Shown here piece by piece: positions 12,010 to 23,587 of a stretch of DNA of 64,000 nucleotides (the first letter of the stretch is position 1; every line of letters starts with the position of its first letter). The notes under the pieces are model-generated. The model searched no databases. It was not told the origin of the DNA and saw only the letters and a list, made by a program, of their open reading frames with translations. The stretch is from positions 23,829,572 to 23,893,571 of the forward strand of contig NC_084807.1 of NCBI RefSeq assembly GCF_963583255.1, read 5' to 3'. This stretch comes from Pyrus communis (Eukaryota; Streptophyta; Magnoliopsida; Rosales; Rosaceae). A program made the position numbers and the translations under genes.

Positions 12010-13853
12010 CAAATTATACAACATAAAAAAAACATTTAACAACATGAAACTTAAACAACATTTTAAAAAACATTTAATAACATAAAACTTAAATGCCTAC
12101 TCCATGCTTCTTTTGGCCCAAAGATGTGCAACAAGATCATGTTGTAGGTACTTGTTTGTGGCACGAGAACGTATCATTCTATAGCGCCTCATGTACTCAT
12201 TTATAGAGATACTACCAGTTCTTGGATTGAAAGGCAAATTAGGTCCATCATATATTTTTGCACGAGCCATTCTTGACCTATTTGGATATTCTTGGTCGTC
12301 ATCGGACTCTCCATCAATATACTCATCTCGCTCATCCTTCACTATCATATTGTGTAATATGATGCAAGACATCATGATGGAGTCCAAATTTTCTAGACTC
12401 TACCTTCTTGCCGGTTCGCTAATAATCTTCCACCGTGCTTGTAGAATACCGAAAGCTCTCTCAACATCTTTCCGGTATGCCTTTTGGTGTAAGGTAAACA
12501 ACTTTTCTGCGTCATTCCTAGGGTTTGGAATTGCTTGGACAAGTGTTGCTCACTTTGGGTAGATGTCATCTGCCAAGTAATACCCCATATTGTATTAACG
12601 GTTGTTGATGTAGTAGTGAAGTTGAGGTGCTTTACCTTTCGTCAAGTTATTGAAGAGGGGTGAATGCCCAAGAACTGTAATGTCATTTTGGGATCCAGGG
12701 ACTCCAAAGAAAGTATGCCAAATCCATGTGTCATATGAGGCAACCGCCTCTAACACAACAGTTGGCTTTCTCGACCTTCCGCTAAAGCCTCATTGCCATC
12801 CGGTGTGACAGTTCTTCCAATCCCAATGCATGTAGTCTAATGACCCTATCATACCCGGAAACCCACGGTCTTCAGCTTTGCGAAGGAGCCGATTCAGATC
12901 TTCTTGATTTGGCTCGCGAAGGTACTCGTCTTTGTGAACCTGAACAATTGTGTCACAGAATTGTTGAAGAGTATCAAGGCATGTAGACTCAGATATACCA
13001 TGGGTTTCATTCATCGAATCAGCTGGGGAGCCATATGCCATCATTCGAAGTGCAACAGTAACCTTCTGATGAGGTGAGAAACCAGGGCGGCCTGCTTTGT
13101 CCAGCTTCTGTCGAAAGTATGGATTGACTTGCTAGACATCACGAAGTAAACGCTCGAAGACATGACGCCTCATCCGGAAGCGACGTCTGAAATCCTCTTC
13201 TGTGTACACCGAGTTAGGGTTGAAGTAGTAGTTCATCAGATTGGCATGCGACATCGCTCTGTTTCGTGGTTTGTAAGAGCGACCAGCAATAGAGCCACCC
13301 CTTGAGGTTGTTCCTTGGTCGACACACCATGGCCGCAGCCATAGTTGCTGCTATGTTTTGTTTGTTGCGCCTTACTTGAATTTCTTCATCACACTCATCA
13401 TCTTCTCGGCACATTTGCGCCCATTTTGCTTCCAATTTGGAATTGGATGAGGACCCCCAGTTGGAATCCGAAGAGGATCTAAAGTTGAAATTCATTGCAA
13501 ACTTGAATTGAAATAAATTGAATTCAAAGTTGTGTGAATTATAGCCCAATATCCATCCTATTTATAGCAAAAGAAAAATTCAAATCCAACAACTAGCTGA
13601 CGTCACTTAGCTTTTTTTTTTTAATTTAAGTTGTAGTTTTTAAATAATATATTATGTTTGGCCCTGTGACCCTTTGGCCCTCGGTTGGAGACGGTTTTTT
13701 GTGGCAGGGCTAAAACGAGCCCTCTGGCCCTCGGTTGGAGACGGAGGCAAATATGACCCTGTATTGTTCATTAAAATATTAATATCTTGGAGAATCTTAG
13801 AGGGCCAGAGGGCTAAAACGAGCCCTCTGACCTGCCATCGGTTGGAGATGGCC
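12010..13853 (-). mobile_element. PIF/Harbinger element with broken transposase, left end lost
   Basis: The right end is TCGGTTGGAGATGGCC followed by TTA (13854-13856), i.e. the terminal repeat GGCCATCTCCAACCGA. The last ~200 bp, with blocks TCGGTTGGAGA and GGGCTAAAACGAGCC, are shared with the MITEs ending at 24167 and 29191. The left side, an AACATTTAACAACAT-rich stretch, matches the interior of the 28396-29191 MITE. It is cut at 12009 by the LTR of the Ty3 element, and the expected left terminal repeat is not found beyond it. Confidence 0.8.
12097..13549 (-). pseudogene. Harbinger transposase (DDE_Tnp_4 / ALP1-like), decayed
   Basis: On the minus strand, pieces in several frames read as a PIF/Harbinger transposase. 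From the N-terminus: a low-complexity start (from about 13498), a piece with EEDFRRRFRM, one with PADSMNETHGIS..., the first catalytic aspartate in GSLDYMHW (about 12830), a second in LADDIYP (about 12560-12590), the catalytic-glutamate helix around ERAFGILQARW (about 12430-12470), then SIMMSCIILHNMIV and a tail ending WAKRSME. In-frame stops and shifts, for example after the WKNCHTGWQ segment at 12790, break the frame, so it is not functional as it stands. The family also gave rise to host ALP1-like genes, but the transposon ends here argue for an element. Confidence 0.85.
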
Positions 13854-13915
13854 TTAAGTGTAAGATTTAAGTACGAGAGTTTGGGACCTTAACCAATCAA
13901 TGTGGTTTATATTAT

Positions 13916-14069
13916 AGGAAAACTAATAAAAATGACATAAAAACTTTGAGTTTTAAACAAAATGACAAAAATATGTTGTAAGTGAATAGTACCAAGAATG
14001 ACTTTTTAGAGTTAAAATGTCGTTAACGTTAAAAGTGAACAGTATCAAAAGTGTTTCGTTAAGACTCCA
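13916..14069 (+). repeat. ~155-bp dispersed repeat, copy 1
   Basis: It begins GGAAAACTAATAAAAATG, contains AACTTTGAGTTTTAA and GTGAATAGTACC, and ends GTTTCGTTAAGACTCC. The same order of blocks occurs near 18965, 42721, 52013 (reverse), 57784 (reverse, interrupted) and 58929 (reverse). It is probably a MITE. Confidence 0.7.
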
Positions 14070-15387
14070 TATTATTATTATTACCAAGGCTCATAATTTA
14101 TAAATTGCTGTGCGGAACAGCGGCTTCATAGCTCTCAAGTAGTTAAGTACCACCAATGCCCTTAATTTATAGACTGTTGTGTGGACCAACGGCTTCTTCA
14201 TTAAGGTAGGTGTAAGATTTAAGTTTGAGAGTTTTACGTCAATTCATTAAGATTCTTCTAGCATTCATAGCTCTCAAGTAAAAATACTTCATTAAAACAA
14301 GAAAATTACAAACAGAGTTTACAAAGGATTTTCCATTTCGGAAAGCTCCTTGAAAAGCTTAAGATTTTACAAACATACCTTAAAAACACTCTCCAAAGAC
14401 ACGTAACAGGAGAAGAACTAATTTATCAATTACTTTATTTGTGAAACTGAACCATATATGCAGCAGGTTGGTAAAGAAAAGCACAAGCCTAACACGCACA
14501 CTCTCTGTAATGGTAGGAGATAAAGGATCAGAGATTGATTTATAATATAAAAAACTTCATTTTTAATTCTTAAAAATGATGAGTTTTAGACTATAACTTT
14601 GTGTAAAATTGAAATCTAATTTTAGTCCATGATACATTTAATCATCTCATTTATTAATTACATTTTGGTGTTTTATTTCTTTTATTTCCCTATTTTTAAT
14701 GTATAATTACCTTTAATTTTCATTTTCATTTCATTCATCATAATATATTTTGAGGGAGATGTCTCCATTTAGGTAAACTAATTCTTTTATATAATACATT
14801 CCAATACAATTTGTATAATCTTTCATTTAGGCACATTAATTCATTTAATATATTTCTGTATATCCATCGATACGAATATATAAGTACATTAATTCAATAT
14901 AATACATTTTGGTACGTAAATTCCGGTACACTAATTCAGTATAATACCTTTCGGTATTGACATTTAGGTACATTAATTCAATATAATACATTTCAGTAAA
15001 TACATTTAGGTTCATTATAATATATGTAGGTACAAACATTTCGGTTCTGTCATTTCTGTAAACTTATGTATTTACATATTTGTGTGTCACTAATTTCTTT
15101 TAATATTTCTCATTTATGTTCATTTATAATTGAAAGAACTAATATGTGCATATCAATAAAATTAAAATTTTAATGTGGAGACATTAAATAAAAATACACA
15201 TTAAATAACAAAAATAGAATATAAATTTTAATAAAAGTACACTTTAAGAGATTAAATTGAATATGTAATCTAGCACCAATTTTTTTTTTTTTTTAAATTC
15301 TAATATTTTACAAGGACTAATGTTCAAAAACCCTTTCATAAAATTAGGCAGAGATTGTGACATATGCCCTAGCTTCCAATTAGCTAG
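14070..15387. other. Non-coding region upstream of the first UGT
   Basis: AT-rich with no gene. A short duplicated motif (ATAGCTCTCAAGTA) occurs at about 14129 and 14267. A degenerate tandem array lies at 14770-15050 and is listed separately. Confidence 0.55.
14770..15050. repeat. Degenerate ~42-57 bp tandem array
   Basis: The motif TAATTCA followed by ATATAATACATTT(C/T)GGTA recurs. TAATTC starts near 14779, 14836, 14890, 14932 and 14974, giving spacings of 57, 54, 42 and 42. The minus-strand translation shows the same periodicity. It lies 340-620 bp upstream of the first UGT TATA box. Confidence 0.7.
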
Positions 15388-15395
15388 TATAAATA
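15388..15395 (+). promoter_or_regulatory. TATA box of UGT copy 1
   Basis: TATAAATA lies 63 bp before the proposed start codon at 15458, leaving a short 5' leader of roughly 35-40 nt. The spacing is normal for a plant gene. Confidence 0.6.
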
Positions 15396-15457
15396 AAGAA
15401 CTTTTGTCATCGATCAGTCACAACATTTTCAAGCCAAGCAACCACATAATCACTCTA

Positions 15458-16995
15458 ATGGAGCAGAGCAAACACCGGAGAGTGATACTCTTCCCCTTGC
15501 CTTGTCCTGCGTCACATATAAACCCAATGCTGCAACTGGCCAACATTCTACACACCAAAGGCTTCTCCATAACCATTATCCACACCAACTTCAACGCTCA
15601 CAAGTTCAACCCATCAGCCCATCCACACTTCACGTTTATCTCAATCCCTGACGGCTTATCTGAATCCGAGGCGGCCTCCAATAACATTCTCCATCTTTTT
15701 TCTCTTCTGAATGTCAAATGTGTTGAACCGTTCCTCGAATGCTTGGCTAGCTTGTTATCTGCTGACGCTAACTCAGAGGAGCCTATTGCTTGCTTAATTT
15801 CTGATTCTATTTTTGACTTCACACAACCTGTTGCTGAGAGCCTCAAGCTCCCAAGGGTTGTGCTAAAGACCGAGGGTGCCACTTGCGTTGCTGTTTATTC
15901 TGCATTTCCTCTTCTGCTTGAAAAGGGTTACCTTCCCATACAAGGTACAACCCTACAAGCAATTTCATTCTTCACATTGCATATCACTCCATTCGAAAAA
16001 TTTATGTGTAGTACAGTCACGTGATATTACTAATTCATGTATACTAATGCGACAACTAATATTTAGTTATTGCCTTCCAAATAGATTCTCGACTAGAAGA
16101 GCTGGTGAAGGAGCTTCCACATCTCAAAGTCAAAGACCTTCCGGTGGTCAAAGGGTACGATGCCGATAAAAATTTTGAGTTCGTTGTTTACGTGTCAAGT
16201 AAAACTCAGGCCTCAGATGGACTGATTTTCAATACTTTTGAAGACCTTGAAGAAATTTCACTGGCCAAAATACGCCACGAATATCTACCCAATACTCCGA
16301 TTTTCCCAATAGGCCCATTTCACAAGTATTCCCTTTCCCCTTCTTCAAATAGCCTATTGTCACAAGACCAAAGTTGCATTTCATGGCTAAACAGTCAAGC
16401 ACCAAAGTCAGTTGTTTATGTGAGTTTTGGGACCGTTGCCAAAATGGAAGAAGATCAATTTTTGGAGATAGCTTGGGGACTATGCAATAGCAACCAACCC
16501 TTCTTGTGGGTGGTTCGACCTGATTTAGTCCATGGATCGAATTGCCTTGAACAATTACCTAGTGGGTTTGTGGAGACTTTGAACGGGAGGGGACACATTG
16601 TGAAATGGGCGCCACAAAAAGAAGTGCTGGCCCATCCGGTAGTAGGAGCCTTTTGGACCCACAATGGTTGGAATTCTACATTTGAGAGTGTTTGTGAGGG
16701 GGTCCCCATGATTTGTACGCCAAGTTTCGCCGATCAAATGGTTCTTGCAAGATATGCGAGTGAAGTTTGGAAGGTCGGGTTGCAGATGGAAGACGGGATT
16801 GAGAGAGGTGTGATTGAAAAAACAATTAGGAAAGTAATGGTGGAGAAGGAAGGGGAAGAGATGAGAGACAGAGCCTTGAAGCTAATGGAGAAGGCAAATC
16901 TTTGCCTCAAGCAAGGTGGCTCCTCAAACCAATCTTTGGATGGGTTGGTTAAACACATTTTATCATTCATACCATTTGGTGTTCTACAAGAATGA
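15458..16995 (+). CDS. UDP-glycosyltransferase, UGT76-like, cluster copy 1
   Basis: Two exons, 15458-15944 and 16085-16995, GT-AG intron 140 bp; the product is 465 aa. It transfers a sugar from a UDP-sugar to a small acceptor in the cytosol (GT1 family). The N-terminal half has the HINPM motif with the presumed catalytic His, and LISD with the presumed Asp partner. The C-terminal half has the 44-residue PSPG box from W337 (WAPQKEVLAHP) to Q380. The terminal Gln is typical of UDP-glucose users. Two variations stand out. The residues before the catalytic His are PAS where its neighbours have Q-G. The box reads THNGWNS rather than THCGWNS. The start MEQSK was chosen because it aligns with the other two copies; an upstream in-frame ATG at 15320 lies before the TATA box. 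UGT76 members act on cytokinins, salicylate-like acids, iridoids or terpenoids. The acceptor here cannot be deduced. Confidence 0.9.
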
Positions 16996-18284
16996 CATAT
17001 AAATAGTGCATCAAAACTGTTTTGTTCTTTTGTTTTGTTAAATAATTGATTTTGTTAGATTAATTACTGACGGAATTTGAACTCATGTCGTCATATAAGA
17101 ACTCAACATATTTTCACGACTATTTCTATTTTAACTTGACATTTCTACCAACAATATTTATTTTATTTTTTGTCACAAATTAACATTTATTTAAAACGAA
17201 AGAAGGGGTTGCACGGGGCCAATCCAAAAAAGGCAAAAACCCAACAGAGATTGAGGAAATCCAAGTAGACAGAGCCCAACTCAATAAGCAAAAAAAAAAA
17301 AAAAAAAAAAAAAGTGTATTCTAACAAACTATGAATGTTTTTTCTTTTTTTGACAACGATAGCTGTAATAGGTCAAATTATTACTCATTAAAATGTGAAA
17401 AAAAATTCGGTAGAGATCGAACTAGTATGATAATACATTATTAGGAATGAGGATCATCTCTAGAACTACTTCGTGAGAATTTAAGGGATTATTTAATCGT
17501 GTCCGTTTATTGTAAATTTTGTAATCAATTTTTATGAAATACTATTTATGTTAAATTTTAAATAAAATATTTAAAATAATTTCTAATCGTATGATATATG
17601 ATAAATAGATATAATTAAAGAGGCATTGAATCATCCAAAAAAGGATTTGGTGAGTATCCTCATTCCATTATCAGAATTACTTTATGCAAATGGGATCCAA
17701 AATGTCCTCCACTATCTTATTTGCGAGTCTTAAGAGTCGTGAGCCTGTAGTTCAGAAAATAAAAAAATCAACATCAGTGCCCATTCAGTCAGAAAAAGCT
17801 TTAGGAGTTGCGTGAGTATATAGACGGCTGCTCTAGTTTATATAAAAAGTTTGTCTTCGGTTCGTTTTTTTTTTTATTTTATTTTTAAGGATAATACCAA
17901 ATGAACAAAGCTGCTTGAAAAATACAAGAGTTCCTGCTCTTACTTAATAACGGGAAAATTTTCAATAGGATCGGAACACGATGTGGTACATCACGTGTCA
18001 TTATACAAATAGTAAAATATGTGTATTTAAAAATTAATAATTTAAAAATTACAATTTTTCACCACTTATATCCGTTTTCCGATCACAATAAAAAAATTCC
18101 CCACCAATAACAGCTTAACTAGTATCCGAGTTGTTTGTTCAAGCTCTAAATTTTCAATAATTTGGACACTTATCAAGTTGTTATTGGGTGAGAGCTCCTG
18201 CTTTTTTTAAAAAAAAAAAGTAACCAAGCTTTATTCATACCAAATTCATATGCTATGCAAACAACAAACAATCTCGATTCAAAA
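16996..18284. other. Spacer between UGT copies 1 and 2
   Basis: No gene is seen. It contains a poly-A run (17291-17313) and a dispersed AT-rich repeat at about 17935-18095 that also occurs near 41885-42040. No clear TATA box was found directly upstream of the second UGT. Confidence 0.5.
17935..18095 (+). repeat. Dispersed AT-rich repeat, copy A
   Basis: It shares blocks GTGGTACAT, TTATACAAAT, ATATGTG, TTAATAATTTAAAAA and CACCACTT, in the same order, with 41885-42040. Probably a MITE; its ends are not defined. Confidence 0.55.
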
Positions 18285-20587
18285 ATGGAGCAAAGCAAAG
18301 GCAGGAGACTGATCCTTTGCCCACTGCCATTCCAGGGGCATATAAACCCTATGCTGGAACTGGCCAACATTCTCCATGCCAAAGGCTTCTCCATAGCCAT
18401 CATCCACACCAACTTCAACACCCTCAATCCTTCAACCCGAAACCCAAACTTCACCTACCATTCAATCCCTGTTGACTTGACAGAAACCGAGGCCTCCACC
18501 AAGGATCTCACCGTCGTTCTTTCTATTCTAAATGCTAAATGTGTTGAGCCTTTCAGAGAATGTTTGGCCGAGTTGTTATCCGATGGCATTAATTCGGAGT
18601 ACCCCATTGCATGCTTGATCTCCGACCCTCTCTTCAACTTCACTCGATCGGTTGCGGAGAGCTTTAAGCTGCCGACGATCATATTAAGGACCGGGTGTGC
18701 CGCTTCCTTCGCTGTCTACATAACATTTCCACTTCTCAAGAAAAAAAGATTACTTACGAATACAGGTACAATCTCAAGCCAACAAAACCCTATTATCAAA
18801 TGTCTTTTTATCTCATCATTGTTACCAATCCACATAATATGAGTAGAATGATAATCGTAAAACCATACCGAGACTGATGACTCGTTTAAAATTCTTTCTG
18901 TAAGTAGCATTTTTGTTTTTTGTTCATAAGAGATTATGCAATATAATATGTGCTTTTATTATAAGAGAAACTAATGAAAAATGTTTGAAAACTTTGAGTT
19001 TTAACGATAATGACAAAATAAAGGGTAAAGTGAATAGTACCAGGATTGACTTTTAGTGTAAAAATATATTTTTTCGTTAAAATAAACAGTACCGGGAGTT
19101 TTTCGTTAAAGTTCCCTTTATTATAAACATGTTCCAAATTCTATAAAAAATGCTGCTTGAAAAAACCACTTGAGAAGTCATTTTTTTCTTCTTTAGAAAC
19201 AACTCTATAGATCCAAAATGTTTTTGTTTACCAAAAGAACTTTTAATTCTTCTAGAAGTGAATCCAAATTGGTACTTAAACAACTTATGTGGAATTGAAT
19301 TAAGCTAATTAGCCAGGTTAAGCATGTTTATCCCTTGCTCTCCCTCCTCATAAATTAACATTTTAGAATGTGTAAATGACCAAATATATATACCTATAGA
19401 AAACTTATAGTTGGCTTTCTATTTTGACAATAAACATATACTTGCTACAAGTGTTTTAATTGCCTAAATATATAATGAATGGATCCTGACTCTGTGTATT
19501 ATTTATTAGTGCACATAATTGAGTAAGGATATCTAGTGCTAGTCATAATTTCCTTGTAGCGGTTACAATTGCCGAAATATTATTGTCTTTTTATTAATTC
19601 ATTTTCATATAATAATATCACTTCACGTATTATAATAAGAACGTACGAAGATTTACACAATTTATATTTGACTTTTTATTTTCACAAAACTTAGGTTCTC
19701 GACTAGAAGAGCCAGTGATCGAGCTATCACCTATCAAAGCTAGAGACCTACCCACGATGCCCAATTGTGACGCTGAGGATTTATATCAACTGATAACCAA
19801 TATGGTAAATGAATCCAAGGCTTCTTACGGACTCATTTTCAATACTTTTGAAGATCTTGAAGGACATGCACTTGCCACAATTCGCCAAGAATATCACCCC
19901 AATATTCCAATTTTCCCACTAGGTCCATTTCACAAGTGTGGCCCCACAACCTCTTCTTCTTCAAGTAGTTTATTAGCACAAGACCAAAGTTGCATTTCGT
20001 GGCTAAACGCTCAAGCGCCAAAATCGGTTGTTTATGTTAGCTTTGGGAGCATGGCCAAGATTGATCAAGCTCAATTTTTGGAGATTGCATGGGGGTTGGC
20101 CAACAGTGGCCAGCCTTTTTTGTGGGTGGTTCGACCTGGATTAGTTCAAGGGTCGGACTGGCTTGAAACGTTGCCTGACAGGTTTTTAAAAGCTTTGAAC
20201 AAGAGGGCTCATGTAGTGAAATGGGCTCCACAAAAAGAAGTGTTGGCTCACCCAGCAATTGGAGCCTTTTGGACTCACTGTGGTTGGAATTCTACATTGG
20301 AGGGTATTTGTGAAGGGGTCCCCATGATTTGTACACCATGCTTTGGTGATCAAATGGTGAATGCAAGATATGTGAGCGATGTTTGGAAGGTAGGGATGCA
20401 GTTGGAGCATGGGATTGAGAGAGGTGAGGTTGAAAGAACAATTAGAAGACTAATGGTGGAGGAAGAAGGGGAAGAGATCAAAGACAGAGCCTTAAAGTTG
20501 ATGGAGGCGGCAAATCTTTGCCATAAAGAAGGTGGCTCTTCATGCCAATTCTTGGATGGCTTGGTTCAATATGCTTTGTCGTTATAA
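18285..20587 (+). CDS. UDP-glycosyltransferase, UGT76-like, cluster copy 2
   Basis: Two exons, 18285-18765 and 19695-20587, intron 929 bp; the product is 457 aa. It has the same fold and intron position as the other copies. FQGHINPM carries the catalytic His and CLISD the Asp. The PSPG box runs from W337 to Q380 and here has THCGWNS, the general plant consensus, whereas both neighbours have Asn at that Cys. The last exon-1 residues (KKKRLLTNT) depart from the EKGYLPIQ of its neighbours, so the interdomain segment is altered but open. The long intron includes a ~155-bp dispersed repeat (about 18965-19115). An in-frame ATG at 18255 (MQTTNNLDSK) could add 10 residues; MEQSK was preferred by alignment. 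The acceptor is unknown. Confidence 0.88.
18965..19115 (+). repeat. ~155-bp dispersed repeat, copy 2 (in UGT copy 2 intron)
   Basis: It runs from AACTAATGAAAAATG to TTTTTCGTTAAAGTTCCC with the family blocks ACTTTGAGTTTTAAC, GTGAATAGTACC and AAACAGTACCGGGAG. It is a likely insertion that lengthened the intron. Confidence 0.7.
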
Positions 20588-21344
20588 ATCGTTTGTTTCT
20601 AAAACTCAGCATTATTCAATAAAATAAAAATGTATTGTTGGCTTACAGCCTTGCACCATGTGTATTAATATTGTTGATATTTCGATAATTTTAAAATTGC
20701 TAATATGCAGACATCATGCCTAGTTAACAAATATTAGATTTTTTTATAAGATGTCTTAAGAAAATCTGTAACTTTTGATTAATAAGGTTTTCTTTTGCAT
20801 ATTTTTTAAATAAAGTTAATCTTCATTAGACGTGGAAAGAGACGTATAGCAGCTGATTGCGTTAAAGATACCAAAAATTTAAAATTTATCCAAACTTTTA
20901 ATATCTTTGTATTTGAGGTATAAATGTAAAGATATAAAGGGTTGAGATGTTATCATGTGTCAGAAGATGGAGTAGGCAGTTAGTCTCTGATCGTATTGAT
21001 TAGCTAGTTTGATATTTCTATGCTTTGAAAAAAAAACAATTTATGCTGTACTGTGAGAATAAGTAGCGGTGAAATAAAGCAGCAGAATATTTGGTAAACT
21101 TTTTTATAAAAGTGCTTTTAAAAAAAAAAAGTTGTATTTTAGTGTTTGATAAACTTTTATGTAAAACAGATATGAAAAAATTTGATTTTTCAAAACTGGG
21201 TTTTGCAACTTTATGTTTTTTAATTTTTTTTTTTCACCTAAAACTGTGAAAAAAAAGCTGAAACTAAACGTATTTTTTTCTTTTTTATAGTCATTTTTTT
21301 TCAGAATCACATCAATACCAAATTAATGCCTCGCATGTAAGTAA
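20588..21344. other. AT-rich spacer after UGT copy 2
   Basis: No gene. The stretch at 21087-21330 has weak inverted ends (ATTTGGTAAAC... / ...ACCAAATTAAT) suggesting an old MITE, but no target duplication was identified. Confidence 0.4.
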
Positions 21345-23330
21345 ATAGAGTTATATAAGCTGTTGTAATGAACTCATTTGTACAGTGAATGAAATATGCA
21401 GAAACAATTGATTCCTTCTCTCTCTAAGTTCTCTCTCTAATATTCTCTAAAGGATTCGTCTTTTGCAAGATTTACATGGTATCTACGCCATGGATGGAGC
21501 TCTCTTGATTTTGGCTGAGCTTCTTCCATCCCGATCTCTCTACTGCTTCCGCATTCTCTCTTTCTCTGGTATCTCTCAACTCTATCTTCGATCTTGATTA
21601 TTCTTTGGAAATTGTGCGATTCTCTCTGGAAATTGTGATCTTCTTCTTAAGGTTTGTGCATCTTAACTGTTCGATGCAATGTCTGAATGACTTGATCTTT
21701 CTCTAAGTCTGTGATTCTGCATTTCAATCTCTGTTAATTGATTGTTCTCCGAATTTCTGAAACCCTAATTCTTCAAACTCTTCAAGATTTCTCTTATTTC
21801 TCCTCAAATTACAAGAATTACAAGCATGATGGTGACGACTGATAAGTTGCAGATTGTTCGGTCTCCGATCACGAATCTTGTTCCTAATGTTTCTACTTCT
21901 GTGACTGAAACTTGATGATACGAATTACTTTGTTTGGCATTTATCAATTGAAGTTACTTCTTGAAAGCCATAGCATTCTTGGCTTTGTTGATGGCACATG
22001 AAGGTGTCCTACTCGATTCACTGGCGATGCTGACACTGTAGTTGTTGAAATTGAAGCTTTTCAGATTTGGAAGATGCATGATTGAGTTTTGATGCAGCTG
22101 ATTATTGCAACTCTTTCTCTAACAGCAATGTCTTGTATCATTGGCTGTTCTAATTCTCTGGGAATGTGGAATAATTTGAAGCATAGATTCTCCACTGTTA
22201 CTAAGACTAGTATATTCCAGATGAAAACTGAGTTACAGAATATCAAGAAAGGTTCAGAATCTGTTTCTCAGTATCTGTAACACATCAAAGATGTTCGGGA
22301 TCATTTGTCAGCTACTGGTGTCCCCTTTGAAGATGACGATATTGTGATTTTAGCACTTAAAGGTCTGCCTTCTGAGTACAATACTTTTCGAACGGTAATT
22401 AGAGGTAGAGATAATGTCATCTCCCTCAAGGAATTCAGGTACCGTTTGGTACGTGGGACGGGACGAAACAGAGTAAGACAAGGCGTTCTGTTCCATGTTT
22501 GGTGCGCCTAAAACAGGTGGAACGAGCTGTTCCACGGGACGAGTTTTGGATGAATTTTCGTTCCACCTCACCCCCTGGAACGACTCGTTCCACATCCGTG
22601 GAACACAAAATTATAACCTCTCCGTCTCCTTCTTCTTCCTCCTTGTTTCCGTCCGAGGGCATCTTTGCGCCCGTTCTGTTTCGTTCCGTCCTGTCCCGTC
22701 CCATCCCGTCCCATTCCGTCCCGTCCCGTGCCGTCTGCATACCAAACGATACCTCAGGTCTCAACTTCGTGCACAAGCGGCTACACTTGATACCACTTCT
22801 AGTCCAGGCACATTCTTACCTGCAATGCTAGCTAATGATTCTTCTTCGAAAGGAAAAATGTTGTTGCTTAATGAAGGTTCAAAGTTCAAACAATTTTTGT
22901 TTGATAAGGGCATAATTCATCACAAATCGTGTCCTTATACACCTAAACAAAATGGTCTCGCTGAAAGAAAGCATAGACACATTCTTCAAATAGCAGTCAC
23001 TCTTTTGCAAACTGCTAAATTGTCCTCCCAATTCTGGTTTCATGCTTGTGCTATTTCAGTCTATCTTATTAATAGAATGCCCTGCCAAATTTAAAAAATG
23101 ACATCTCCTTATACATATGTTTGGCAAGCCACATGTGTTATCTCATTTAAAAGTATTTGGATGTGCATGCTTTCCATTTCTCAGACCCTATAATTCCACA
23201 AAACTTCAACAAAAACCAACACAGTGTCTTTTTAGGGTATGCAGGGCAATATAAGCGATATTTGTGTCTTAATCCAGTTTCAGGGAGAATTTTTGTTTCA
23301 CGGCAATTCTTTTTTATGAGTGTTTTTCCC
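21345..23330 (+). mobile_element. Decayed Ty1/copia retrotransposon fragment
   Basis: A CT-rich stretch ending TTTACA (21476) followed by TGGTATCTACGCCA (21477-21490) looks like the end of a 5' LTR and an initiator-Met tRNA primer site. A gag-like frame follows (about 22089-22437, resuming after a MITE at 22757), and then directly integrase sequence (about 22850-23094, ending in the region with TPKQNGLAERKHR and LINRMP) and post-integrase sequence to about 23330. The zinc knuckle, protease, early integrase, RT and RNase H are absent, so it is internally deleted and dead. No 3' LTR was found. The left LTR boundary is not defined. Confidence 0.75.
22438..22753. mobile_element. 316-bp MITE inserted in the copia gag frame
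   Basis: The terminal inverted repeats are GGTACCGTTTGGTACG at the left and, read from the right end, GGTATCGTTTGGTATG. The 3-bp target duplication is TCA (22435-22437, 22754-22756). The interior is rich in GGGACGGGACG and its complement, extending the inverted repeat. Gag sequence continues in frame on both sides when the element and one TCA are ignored. The TTTGGTA-type end and 3-bp site suggest PIF/Harbinger. Confidence 0.85.
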
Positions 23331-23353
23331 TATACATCTTTATGTCCTCTTCC

Positions 23354-23374
23354 TCACACACACACACACACACA
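23354..23374. repeat. (CA)n microsatellite
   Basis: About ten CA units follow the end of the copia fragment. Confidence 0.9.
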
Positions 23375-23587
23375 TTTGAACTTTTATTTATTTTTTTTGG
23401 CAAAAATCTTATCATTTTTTAATTGGAGTATATTTCTTTAAATAATTAGAGTTTTTAATGTTTTAAAATGAATTTTTAACGCTAAGATAACGAAATAAAT
23501 TACATTGGCTAACGGTATAAAATCCAAAGACTACACTAAAACACATGGATTAAATTGACTAATGAGTTAAAACACAAAGATTATTTA

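Noticed and set aside
18255..18284. Upstream in-frame ATG for UGT copy 2
   Set aside because: It would add 10 residues absent from both neighbouring copies. MEQSK aligns with the family start, although the upstream ATG cannot be ruled out.
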